A DNA stretch of 64,000 nucleotides, taken from the NCBI GenBank assembly GCA_015223225.1, contig JADFCQ010000004.1:496001-560000 (forward strand). Reading direction: 5' to 3'. Positions 12,481-21,797 of the stretch are shown piece by piece; position 1 is the first letter of the stretch; every line of letters starts with the position of its first letter. Source of the DNA: Acetobacteraceae bacterium H6797 (GTDB taxonomy: Bacteria > Pseudomonadota > Alphaproteobacteria > Acetobacterales > Acetobacteraceae). Below the pieces are notes generated by a model. The model had not been told where the DNA came from, made no database searches, and saw only the letters and a program-made list of their open reading frames with translations. Made by a program: the position numbers and the translations under genes.

Positions 12481-13365
12481 TTACTCGGCGAGCAGGCGGC
12501 GCTCGGCGATCTGCGTCTTCATGCTCTTCTGGAGCTTCTCGAAGGCGCGGACCTCGATCTGGCGGACGCGCTCGCGGCTGATATTGTACTGCTGCGAGAG
12601 CTCCTCGAGCGTGGTCGGCTCGTCCTTCAGGCGCCGCTCGATCAGGATATGGCGTTCCCGTTCGTTCAGCGTCTTCAGGGCGTCGTTGAGCGCCATGCGG
12701 CGGTTGGACATGTCCTGCCGCTCGGCGATCTCCACCTCCTGGCTGTCGCTCTCATCCACCAGCCAATCCTGCCACTCGCCCTCGCTATCGGCGCGGACGG
12801 GGGCATTCAGGCTGTTGTCGGGGCTCGACAGGCGGCGGTTCATCGACACCACGTCCTGCTCGGGCACCTGGAGCACGCGCGCGATCTTCTCGACCTGCTC
12901 GGGCTGAAGGTCACCTTCCTCCAACGCGGCCATCTGCCCCTTCAACCGACGAAGATTGAAGAAGAGCTTTTTTTGAGCCGCGGTCGTACCCATCTTAACG
13001 AGGGACCACGAATGGAGGATGTACTCCTGGATGGCAGCACGGATCCACCACATGGCGTAGGTGGCCAGGCGGAAGCCACGGTCCGGATCGAACCGCTTCA
13101 CCGCCTGCATCATGCCGACATTACCTTCGGAGATCAGCTCGCCGACCGGCAAGCCGTAGCCGCGGTAGCCCATGGCGATCTTGGCGACGAGACGGAGATG
13201 GCTCGTCACCAGCTTATGCGCCGCCTGCTGATCCTCAGTCTGCTGCCAGCGCTTGGCGAGGGCATATTCCTCCTCGGGCGCGAGCATCGGGAACTTACGG
13301 ATCTCCTGCAGATAGCGGGAGAGATTGCCCTCCGGGGCCATGGGGATAGAAAGACTGGAAGCCAT
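12481..13365 (-). CDS. rpoH: Heat-shock sigma factor sigma-32
   Basis: RpoH directs RNA polymerase to heat-shock promoters. The 294-residue protein contains region 2 (GNVGMMQAVKRFDPDRGFRLATYAMWWIRAAIQEYILHS in two halves around 100-135), the RpoH box QKKLFFNLRR characteristic of sigma-32, and region 4 with a helix-turn-helix near NISRERVRQIEVRAFEKL. The ATG at 13365 gives MASSLSIPMAPEGNLSRYL; an in-frame GTG at 13389 with a close GGGGAGG is a possible alternative. It converges on glnA. Confidence 0.95.
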   Translation of the reverse strand: MASSLSIPMAPEGNLSRYLQEIRKFPMLAPEEEYALAKRWQQTEDQQAAHKLVTSHLRLVAKIAMGYRGYGLPVGELISEGNVGMMQAVKRFDPDRGFRLATYAMWWIRAAIQEYILHSWSLVKMGTTAAQKKLFFNLRRLKGQMAALEEGDLQPEQVEKIARVLQVPEQDVVSMNRRLSSPDNSLNAPVRADSEGEWQDWLVDESDSQEVEIAERQDMSNRRMALNDALKTLNERERHILIERRLKDEPTTLEELSQQYNISRERVRQIEVRAFEKLQKSMKTQIAERRLLAE

Positions 13366-13573
13366 GAGAACACCTGCCTCCTTGTCCACCCTCGCCTCCC
13401 CGTGACGGCGGAGGCTTGAGTGGGATGTGGGTTTCGGCCGCGGCCAGGCCCGGGGCGGGTCGCTGAGTCCGGGTCACGTCGGACTCTCTAACGTGCGACC
13501 AGCCTTGGAGTGGCACCCGGCAACGCCGATTTGTGCGGAAACTAACCCAATGCCGCACATTTGGCAAGTAATT

Positions 13574-13590
13574 CCGACTGAAACAGTCGG
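13574..13590 (-). terminator. Short hairpin after rluD
   Basis: CCGACTG, AAA loop, CAGTCGG, directly beside the rluD stop (13592). There is no T run, so it may not terminate efficiently. The rest of the 226-nt gap up to rpoH shows no gene. Confidence 0.35.
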
Positions 13591-13591
13591 G

Positions 13592-14611
13592 TTACTGGGT
13601 GCAACCTTCGAGCAACGAAAGCAAGGCCTTGAAGTCGGCCGGCGGTTCGGTGGCGAAGGAGAGGTTCTCCCCCGTCACCGGATGGCGGAAAGCCAGGCTC
13701 CGGGCGTGCAAGGCCTGCCTCGGGAAGGAGAGCAGCGCCTCCCTCGCCTCGGCCGGCAGTGCCTTCGCACCGGCTGGCGTACGACGGAGATATACCGGGT
13801 CACCCACTAAGGGATTGTTGATCTGTGCCATATGGACACGAATTTGGTGCGTCCGGCCCGTCGCGAGCTTGCAGCGGATCAACGCGCAAGCCTGGTCCCA
13901 GGTTTTCGTAGTCCAGTAATGCGTCAGCGCCTGTTTGCCGTTGCGATGGACCACGGCCATACGCTTGCGGTCGGTCGGGTGGCGGCCGATGGGGGCGTCC
14001 ACCTCGCCCTGGAGCGGGTTGGGCACGCCCCAGCAGAGGGCCATGTATTCGCGATCGAGATCGCGCGTGGCAAAGGCGACGGAGAGGGCCTGATGCGCCT
14101 GGTCGGTTTTGGCGACGACCATGACGCCGGAGGTGTCCTTGTCGAGCCGGTGGACGATGCCGGGGCGCTTCTCGCCGCCGATTCCGGTCAGGTCATCCCC
14201 GGCATGGGACAGGAGCGCGTTGACCAGCGTGCCGTCGAGATTGCCCGGCGCGGGATGGACCACCAGCCCCGCCGGCTTGTCGAGCACGATGAGGTGCTTG
14301 TCCTCGAAGAGGATGGTCAGCGGGATGTCCTGCGCCACCGGCGTCGCCGATTCCGGCGGCGGGATGGTGAGCGTGTAGGTCGCGCCCTCCCGAATGGGCT
14401 CGGAGGGGTTGGTGAGCGGCTTTCCGTCGCGGAAGGCCTGCCCTTCCTCCATCAATGCCTTGACGCGAGAGCGGGAGATCGAGCCTATCGCCCCGGCCAG
14501 GAAACGGTCGGCGCGGTTGCCCGCATCGGCCGCGCTGGCGGTCAATGTGATGGTCTCGGCGGAGGATTCGGTGCGAGCGCTCAAGATACTCGTGGTGGTG
14601 ATGGGGGTCAT
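13592..14611 (-). CDS. rluD: RluA/RluD-family 23S rRNA pseudouridine synthase
   Basis: The enzyme isomerises uridines in 23S rRNA helix 69. The 339-residue protein has an N-terminal S4 RNA-binding domain (RADRFLAGAIGSISRSRVKALMEEG), then the catalytic Asp in HRLDKDTSGVMVVAKT, EYMALCWG, the RTHQIRVHMA motif and LVGDPVYL. RluD is the best match; RluC/RluA specificity cannot be excluded by eye. The ATG at 14611 lacks a clear ribosome site, and the 5' end overlaps the divergent DUF6476 gene by 41 nt. Confidence 0.9.
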   Translation of the reverse strand: MTPITTTSILSARTESSAETITLTASAADAGNRADRFLAGAIGSISRSRVKALMEEGQAFRDGKPLTNPSEPIREGATYTLTIPPPESATPVAQDIPLTILFEDKHLIVLDKPAGLVVHPAPGNLDGTLVNALLSHAGDDLTGIGGEKRPGIVHRLDKDTSGVMVVAKTDQAHQALSVAFATRDLDREYMALCWGVPNPLQGEVDAPIGRHPTDRKRMAVVHRNGKQALTHYWTTKTWDQACALIRCKLATGRTHQIRVHMAQINNPLVGDPVYLRRTPAGAKALPAEAREALLSFPRQALHARSLAFRHPVTGENLSFATEPPADFKALLSLLEGCTQ

Positions 14612-14849
14612 GATCGTGCTGGCCAGCGTGGCGCTGGTCTATGCGATCGTCCAGCGCCTGGGCCGCGCGGCAGAGGTGCTGCCGGCGACTGACCTCGCCC
14701 TGCACCAGCCGCCCGGGACGCGAATCAGCGGAATCGCGGGGGTCGAGGATCGGCTGGCCGTCTGGGTCGAGCGGCCGGACGGGGCGCGTTTGCTGATGGT
14801 GGAGCCGAAATCGGGTAAGATTCTCAGCGAAATCCGGCTGGGCGACTAG
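14571..14849 (+). CDS. DUF6476-type small membrane protein
   Basis: The 92-residue protein opens VRALKILVVVMGVMIVLASV, a single transmembrane anchor near the N-terminus, followed by a soluble part that looks like a small beta-repeat (GTRISGIAGVEDRLAVWVER). This matches the short alphaproteobacterial family DUF6476, usually found beside rluD. The GTG at 14571 has GGAGG 5 nt upstream, which fixes the start. Function unknown. Confidence 0.8.
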   Translation: MRALKILVVVMGVMIVLASVALVYAIVQRLGRAAEVLPATDLALHQPPGTRISGIAGVEDRLAVWVERPDGARLLMVEPKSGKILSEIRLGD

Positions 14850-14921
14850 GCGCGAGCCAGGCTGGGAGGCTGGGCTGCGTGCCATGCGTGTTACGCATGC
14901 GGAAATAGGCCAGAAAGCCGC

Positions 14922-14948
14922 TTGATCCCGTGACGCACCCCCTATAGA
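14922..14948 (+). promoter_or_regulatory. Probable promoter of tRNA-Glu
   Basis: TTGATC (14922-14927) and TATAGA (14943-14948) lie 15 nt apart, ending 20 nt before the tRNA. A perfect 7-bp hairpin (14883-14899, CATGCGT/ACGCATG) lies further upstream after the DUF6476 gene. Confidence 0.5.
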
Positions 14949-14967
14949 AGCCCCTTCACCGGCCGAT

Positions 14968-15043
14968 GTCCCATTCGTCTAGAGGCCTAGGACACCGCCC
15001 TCTCACGGCGGCAACAGGGGTTCGAATCCCCTATGGGACGCCA
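14968..15043 (+). tRNA. tRNA-Glu (anticodon CTC), CCA encoded
   Basis: A full cloverleaf is visible: acceptor GTCCCAT (14968) pairs with ATGGGAC (15033-15039), anticodon stem CCGCC/GGCGG closes the loop CTCTCAC with anticodon CTC, and the T arm is CAGGGGTTCGAATCCCCT. The discriminator G is followed by an encoded CCA at 15041-15043. Confidence 0.96.
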
Positions 15044-15093
15044 ACCGGCCTTCGGGCCGCGGCGGTTTAATCCAAAGAGAATTTGGCTTGGCA

Positions 15094-15117
15094 GGCACTC
15101 TCTAGAGAGTGCCTTTT
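15094..15117 (+). terminator. Terminator-like hairpin after tRNA-Glu
   Basis: A perfect 20-bp palindrome (arms GGCACTCTCT and AGAGAGTGCC, 15094-15113) is followed by TTTTGCCGTTTT, 50 nt after the tRNA. Confidence 0.8.
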
Positions 15118-15154
15118 GCCGTTTTGGCGCCCGATCGGGGCGCTCGCGTCAGGC

Positions 15155-15424
15155 TCAATTCGCCGTGTCGACGTCGTATCCCGCGGCGATTTCGTCATCC
15201 TCGTCATGGGGATCGGCCGAGATCTCGGCGTCGATCTTCGACCAGGCATCGCGTAGCAGGGCCGTGGCCTCGTCATGGCCTTCCGATTCCGTCGCCTCGG
15301 CGGCATCGGAGAAGAGGAACATCATCTGAGGAACGCTGACGAGCTCCTGATCTACCAAGCTTTTCGTAAGGGCCTTCATCAAGGCGAAAGCCGCCAATCC
15401 CGCTTGGCTATCTGGCATCGTCAT
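15155..15424 (-). CDS. Small acidic hypothetical protein
   Basis: An 89-residue protein starting MTMPDSQAGLAAFALMKALT, with a helical N-terminal half and an Asp/Glu-rich C-terminus (EISADPHDEDDEIAAGYD). GGAG lies close to the start; the second ATG six nt later is equally possible. No family recognised. It lies between the tRNA terminator and a divergent lipoprotein gene. Confidence 0.65.
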   Translation of the reverse strand: MTMPDSQAGLAAFALMKALTKSLVDQELVSVPQMMFLFSDAAEATESEGHDEATALLRDAWSKIDAEISADPHDEDDEIAAGYDVDTAN

Positions 15425-15586
15425 CTCCGTGTTTCCTCGCCGCCGCATGCTGCCCCGCCTGCGATGAGGGGGCAATTACGCCCAACTTAACCCATGTCCG
15501 CCATCCATACCGCAGGCCATGGCGGTGACGGGTGCCTGTTGCCCTTCGTTGCTCTTCGCGGCGACGGCGGCGGATTAGGGAGAGGC

Positions 15587-15985
15587 ATGCGCCTTCTCGT
15601 CCTTCGCCTCGCGGCGGCTCCGGTTGCTGCCATGCTCGCCGGCTGTGCCGCGCCCTCGCCGCCGCCCGATACGCCCCATGCGCGGCTCGCCGCGAGCTGG
15701 GCGGTGTTCCAGGCCTTTCCCGAGGCGGGAATCGAGAGCCAATGCGCCGCGCGGCTCAGGGCCTTCGCGACCACGGCGCAGCAGGTGAAGGATATCCAGC
15801 GCAGCGGACGGCCGCTCGACCCGGTCAGCGGCGATGTGTTGGAGAGCGACACCCGCCAGGCCGCGAGCGCCTGCGAGGGCGATGTGCGGCGGCTCTGCGC
15901 GGCGGCGGTGACGCCCGAGAGCCTTGCGGCCTGCGGTGCCTATCGGCGTCTGCCGCCGCAGCGGCGCCAGTTCACATCCGGTTAA
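15587..15985 (+). CDS. Hypothetical lipoprotein
   Basis: The 132-residue product begins MRLLVLRLAAAPVAAMLAGC, a lipobox with Cys20. The mature part has four further cysteines (in SQCAARL, SACEGD, RRLCAA, AACGAY), which could form disulphides in the periplasm. GGGAGAGG lies just before the ATG at 15587, so an upstream in-frame start is not needed. Function unknown. Confidence 0.72.
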   Translation: MRLLVLRLAAAPVAAMLAGCAAPSPPPDTPHARLAASWAVFQAFPEAGIESQCAARLRAFATTAQQVKDIQRSGRPLDPVSGDVLESDTRQAASACEGDVRRLCAAAVTPESLAACGAYRRLPPQRRQFTSG

Positions 15986-16074
15986 GAGCCTGCGCTACGT
16001 CGGTGCCGAGGCGCCGGGCCAGGGGGTGCTGTCGAGAGCGAGGCCGCGCCGCCACCTCCCCGCCGCCCTGCCCG

Positions 16075-18132
16075 CTAGTCGCCGGTCAGGTCGGTGAGGC
16101 GGGTGGTGAAATCGGCTTCGAGTCCCGCCGGGGCATAGCGGATTTCGGCGCCGCCGCGGCCGGCGAGGCCCATCTCGATCAGCATGGTGCCGAAGCTGCG
16201 GCGCGAGGGCGGCGCCACGCAGGGGCCGCCGGTTTCGCGCCACTGGAGGCGGAGTTGCCCCTCCCCTTCCCGCTCCTCGAGCAGCCAGCGGATCTCCACC
16301 TGCCCGGCCGGGCCGGAGAGGGAGCCGTATTTGAGCGCATTGGTCGCCAATTCGTGCATCAGCATCGAGATGAGCAATACGCTCTGCGAGTTCAGATGCA
16401 GCGCCGGGCCGTCGATCCGGGTGCGCTCGGCCTGGCCGAGGGCACCGAGGGCCTTGCGCGCCACATTGGCGATGTCGCTCGGGGCCCAGTTGTTCTTGAG
16501 CAGCACCTCATGCGCGCCGCTGAGGGCGCGGACGCGGCTGAGGAAGGCTTCCACGGCCTCCTCCGGCTCCACATCCACCAGCGTCTGATGCGCCAGGGCC
16601 TGGACGGTGGCGAGAGAGTTCTTCAGCCGGTGGCTCAATTCGCGATTGAGCATCTGCTGCGCCTGGCGGAGGCGCAGTTCCTCGAGGGCGGAGAAGGTGC
16701 GGTCGGCCATGCCGCGCGCCAGTTCCACCTCGCCTTCGGACCATTGCCGGCGCGTGCCGTCATACACGAAGAGCACCGCCTTCAACTCGCCCTGGCTCAT
16801 CATCGGCACGGCGATCTGCGCCTGGGTGTCGAATCCAGCGAAACTGGCCTGCTCCTCAGGCGCGATCTTCTCCTCAAGCACGTCGTTCATGACCACGAGC
16901 TCGCCGAGGCGAAGGCGGTGCATCGTCTCGGGGAAGCTGCTCGAGTGGATGAGGGAGGCGATGGGCTCGCGCTCGGGCGTGGGCGCCACCCAGTCGAACT
17001 GGATCGAGACGGTGCCGCGCCCCTCGTCGATCTCCGCGAAGCCGGCGCGGGTGGCGTTGAGCGTCTCGCCCAGGATGCAGGAGGCGGAGCGGAGGATTTC
17101 CTCCTTCGTCCGGGCCTCGCGCATCAGATCCCCGAGCGAGACCAGAGCCGAGAGGCGGAGGGTGCCGAGCTTGGTCTCGGTGATGTCCTGCACGGCGCCG
17201 AACATGGTGACGGGGCGGCCGCTAGCATCGCGCACCAGTTCCGAGCGGCGGCTGACCCAGCGGAGCGCGCCGTCATTCTGGCGGCGGATGCGGTATTCGA
17301 CGTGCAGCGCCGCCGTGCCGTCGGAGCGGGTCGCGGGGGTGGAGCGGATGCCGCGATCGGCTTCGAGAACGATCTGCTCGAAGATCGTCGCCGTGGAGGT
17401 GTGTGTCACCGGCACGCCGAAGATGCGGCAGAACTCCGGGGAGACGACCATTTCCCCGGTCGCGATATCCAATTCGAAGATGCCGATCCGCCCGGCCTGC
17501 TGTGCCAGAACGGAGCGGGCCTCGCTCGCCCGGGCCTCGGCCTCGGCCGCCTCGCTGCTCAACGCGCGGGAGAGGAAGCGCGCGCCGACATTCCGGGCGG
17601 CCATCACATTGCGGTTGCGCTCCAGCACCAGGGCGCGCATCTCCATCAGCGAGACGACCTGGCGCGAGAGGGTGGAGAGCGCCTGGGCCTGGAGCGCCGT
17701 GAGCCCCTCGGGCCGGGGGACGGTGTCGATCACGCAGAGCGAGCCGAGGGGCACGCCACCGGGGGTGATCAGCGGCGCGCCGGCATAAAAGCGGATGGCG
17801 GGCGGCTCGTTGACGAGCGGATTGGCCGCGGTCCGTTCATCCTGCTTCAGGTCCGGGATGGTGAGGATATCGGTGCCGCGGATGGCATAGGCGCAGACCG
17901 CCTGGGCGATGGGCGTCTCGCAGGCTTCCATGCCGACACGCGCCTTGAACCATTGCCGCTCCTGGTCCAGCAGGCTCACCAGAGCGATGGGCGTGCCGCA
18001 AATGGCGGAAGCGAGCGATACGACATCGTCGAACGCCGGCTCGGGCGGCGTGTCGAGAATGCCATATTCATGGAGCGCAGCCAGCCGATCGGCTTCGGAC
18101 GCAGCGGAGGTCGGAATGGTGGTTGGGCTCAC
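16075..18132 (-). CDS. HWE-family sensor histidine kinase (GAF-PAS-GAF)
   Basis: The 685-residue soluble kinase has an N-terminal GAF domain (about 20-165), a PAS domain with PAC end (about 210-325, FGAVQDITE), a second GAF domain (about 335-495) and an HWE kinase core. The phospho-acceptor is H501 in ELSHRLKNSLATVQALAHQT, the N box is HELATNALKYGS with N598, and W631-R-E633 gives the WxE signature that names the class. No transmembrane segment is seen, so it probably senses a cytoplasmic signal, light or redox. No response regulator is adjacent, so its partner is elsewhere. Confidence 0.9.
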   Translation of the reverse strand: MSPTTIPTSAASEADRLAALHEYGILDTPPEPAFDDVVSLASAICGTPIALVSLLDQERQWFKARVGMEACETPIAQAVCAYAIRGTDILTIPDLKQDERTAANPLVNEPPAIRFYAGAPLITPGGVPLGSLCVIDTVPRPEGLTALQAQALSTLSRQVVSLMEMRALVLERNRNVMAARNVGARFLSRALSSEAAEAEARASEARSVLAQQAGRIGIFELDIATGEMVVSPEFCRIFGVPVTHTSTATIFEQIVLEADRGIRSTPATRSDGTAALHVEYRIRRQNDGALRWVSRRSELVRDASGRPVTMFGAVQDITETKLGTLRLSALVSLGDLMREARTKEEILRSASCILGETLNATRAGFAEIDEGRGTVSIQFDWVAPTPEREPIASLIHSSSFPETMHRLRLGELVVMNDVLEEKIAPEEQASFAGFDTQAQIAVPMMSQGELKAVLFVYDGTRRQWSEGEVELARGMADRTFSALEELRLRQAQQMLNRELSHRLKNSLATVQALAHQTLVDVEPEEAVEAFLSRVRALSGAHEVLLKNNWAPSDIANVARKALGALGQAERTRIDGPALHLNSQSVLLISMLMHELATNALKYGSLSGPAGQVEIRWLLEEREGEGQLRLQWRETGGPCVAPPSRRSFGTMLIEMGLAGRGGAEIRYAPAGLEADFTTRLTDLTGD

Positions 18133-18259
18133 TAGGTTAAGCTAGCGGTGCAGGCCAGCAATTCAATGGTTGGATCTCGCGCGTAACGCAGGGATTCCCT
18201 GGCATGCTGCATCCCTTGGCATCACATTAACGCATGCCCATCCATCAGGAGACCGCTTC

Positions 18260-20047
<1,788 letters not shown>

Positions 20048-20059
20048 CCCCCTCCTTCT

Positions 20060-20806
20060 TCAGCCGACGTGGCCGAGTTGCTGGGAAATGGCCTGCGCGG
20101 CCTTCAGGCAATGCTGGCGGACGTCCTTCAACCGCTCCTCCGTCAGCCGCGCGGTCGGGCCCGTGATGCAGAAGGAGCCGATGACATGGCCCCGCGCATC
20201 TCGGATGGCGGCGGCGGCGCCGGCGATGCCGAGTTGCCACTCGTCCCGCGATTGCGAGCTGCCATGGGCGCGGATGCGGGCCAGTTCCTCGCGCAACTGC
20301 TCCTTGCTCTGCACGCCGAAGGGCGTTCGCGGGGCGAAATGCGCGATGGCGCCCTCGATGAAGCTCTCGGGCTGGAAGGCCAGCAGCACGCGGCCGAAGG
20401 CGGAATTCGTGATGGGGAGCCGGGTGCCGAGCGGCGAGAAGATCTGCAGCGGGTGCAGGGAATCGACCTTGTCGATGACCAGCACGTCCGGCCCCTCGAT
20501 CACGCCGAGCATGGCCGTCTCGCCCGTTTCCAGCGCGGCGCTTTCTAGGAAGGGATGGGCGATCTTGGGCAGGCTGAGGCCGCGGACGACGCCAATGCCC
20601 ATTTCCCACAGCTTCACCGAGAGGCCGTAGCGGCCGCTATCCTCCTCCTGCTGGGCATAGCCCTGGCGGACCAGCGTATCGAGCAGGCGGTGCACGGTAC
20701 TCTTGTTGATGTCCAGCTCGCGGCCGAGCTGGCTCACGCCGACGGGCTTACCGGCGCGGGACATGGCTTCGATGAGTTGCAGTGCCTTTTCGACAGTCGC
20801 GGACAT
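20060..20806 (-). CDS. IclR-family transcriptional regulator
   Basis: The 248-residue regulator has an N-terminal winged helix (ALQLIEAMSRAGKPVGVSQL then INKSTVHRLLDTLVRQGYAQ, about 7-60) and the IclR effector domain (LGVIEGPDVLVIDKVDS, AFGRVLLAF, SFCITGPTARLTEERL). The start MSATVEKALQL fits the family; a longer in-frame extension is not convincing. It is divergent from the MaoC-BisC-CoA-transferase-SDR-BKACE operon, and its gap holds copy A of a repeated 28-bp element also found before the acyl-CoA ligase and acyl-CoA dehydrogenase genes. It is the prime candidate for controlling the whole block. Confidence 0.93.
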   Translation of the reverse strand: MSATVEKALQLIEAMSRAGKPVGVSQLGRELDINKSTVHRLLDTLVRQGYAQQEEDSGRYGLSVKLWEMGIGVVRGLSLPKIAHPFLESAALETGETAMLGVIEGPDVLVIDKVDSLHPLQIFSPLGTRLPITNSAFGRVLLAFQPESFIEGAIAHFAPRTPFGVQSKEQLREELARIRAHGSSQSRDEWQLGIAGAAAAIRDARGHVIGSFCITGPTARLTEERLKDVRQHCLKAAQAISQQLGHVG

Positions 20807-20870
20807 AGGCGTCAGGCCTGAAGAGACTGAGCGGGGGCCATGGGGCGGTCCTCGGTGTCGTGATGCATTG

Positions 20871-20898
20871 ATGTTCCAACTATAGGCACGGCGTTGCA
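20871..20898 (-). promoter_or_regulatory. Operator candidate, copy A (IclR/MaoC gap)
   Basis: Read on the minus strand the element begins TGCAACGCCGTG and ends TATAGTTGGAACAT. It matches copy B at 22 of 28 positions; all three copies share 18 of 28. It lies 65 nt before the IclR start and 54 nt before the MaoC start, so bound protein could control both. Confidence 0.7.
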
Positions 20899-20951
20899 AA
20901 TAAAATGGGATGGCGTCATGGTGCAATCAGCCGCCACTGACAAGGCCGACG

Positions 20952-21794
20952 ATGCCGCTCGACCCCCAGGGCCTCATGGCCCTCAAAATCCCCGCACGCA
21001 ATGTGGTTTATGCCGAGCGGGACAGCCTTCTCTATGCCCTCTGCGCCTCCATGGGCGCCGATGGGGATGAGGCGGACCTGCCCTTCGTCTGGGAGAGGGG
21101 GCAGCGCGTGCTGCCGAGCATGGCGACCATGCTCTCCTTCGACGACAGCTGGCTCGAAGCCGGGCGGATCGAGCTGAAATACGTGGTGCATGGCGCGCTC
21201 GACCTCAGGTTTTTCGCCCCCCTCGCCCCTGGTGGCGAGGCGCTGGCCGAAACCGCCATCACTGGCCTCGACGATAAGGGCGAAGGGCGCGGCGGGCTGG
21301 TCTTCACCGATACCGTGCTGACGCAGGGCGGTGTGAAACGGGCGAGTGTGCTCTCGACAATGTTTGTGCGCGGCGCGGGCGGTTTCGGCGGCCCGCTCGG
21401 CCAGCAGGCCGAGGTTGCGCGCGTGCCGAAGACGGCGCCGGACGCGGAATCGCGCGTGCCGACCTTCGTGAACCAGGCGCTGTTCTTCCGCCTGCTGGGC
21501 GACCGCAACCCGCTGCATGTGGACCCGGCGCTGGCGAAGCAGGTGGGGTTCGAGCGGCCGATCCTGCACGGCGCCTGCACCTTTTCCATTGCCTGCGCCG
21601 AGGTGGTGCGGCGGTTCTGCGGGCGCGATCCGGACAGGCTCTCGCGCTTCGCGGCGCGTTTCGCCGGGCCGCTCTATCCGGGGGAGACGCTGGCCTTCCG
21701 CTTCTGGCAGGTGGAGGGCGGCGTGGCCTTCCAGGCTTTCGCCGCCGAGCGCGAGGCCATCGTGCTCGACAACGGCTTCGCGGGGCTGGCCTAG
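20952..21794 (+). CDS. MaoC-type double hot-dog hydratase/dehydratase
   Basis: The 280-residue protein resembles FAS1-type/MaoC dehydratases that hydrate 2-enoyl-CoA thioesters. The N-terminal half is a degenerate hot-dog; the C-terminal half has the hydratase-2 motif with D, N and H in GDRNPLHVDPALAKQVGFERPI (residues split around 190-212) followed by LHGACTF. The ATG at 20952 with AAGG upstream is preferred; an in-frame ATG at 20910 would add 14 residues. It opens a six-gene operon and ends 3 nt before the molybdoenzyme gene. Confidence 0.83.
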   Translation: MPLDPQGLMALKIPARNVVYAERDSLLYALCASMGADGDEADLPFVWERGQRVLPSMATMLSFDDSWLEAGRIELKYVVHGALDLRFFAPLAPGGEALAETAITGLDDKGEGRGGLVFTDTVLTQGGVKRASVLSTMFVRGAGGFGGPLGQQAEVARVPKTAPDAESRVPTFVNQALFFRLLGDRNPLHVDPALAKQVGFERPILHGACTFSIACAEVVRRFCGRDPDRLSRFAARFAGPLYPGETLAFRFWQVEGGVAFQAFAAEREAIVLDNGFAGLA

Positions 21795-21797
21795 GCC

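Noticed and set aside
15532-18135. Very long open frame (over 860 codons) opposite the sensor kinase
   Set aside because: Antisense artefact of high G+C; composition is Arg/Ala/Gly/His-biased and the opposite strand encodes a full HWE kinase.
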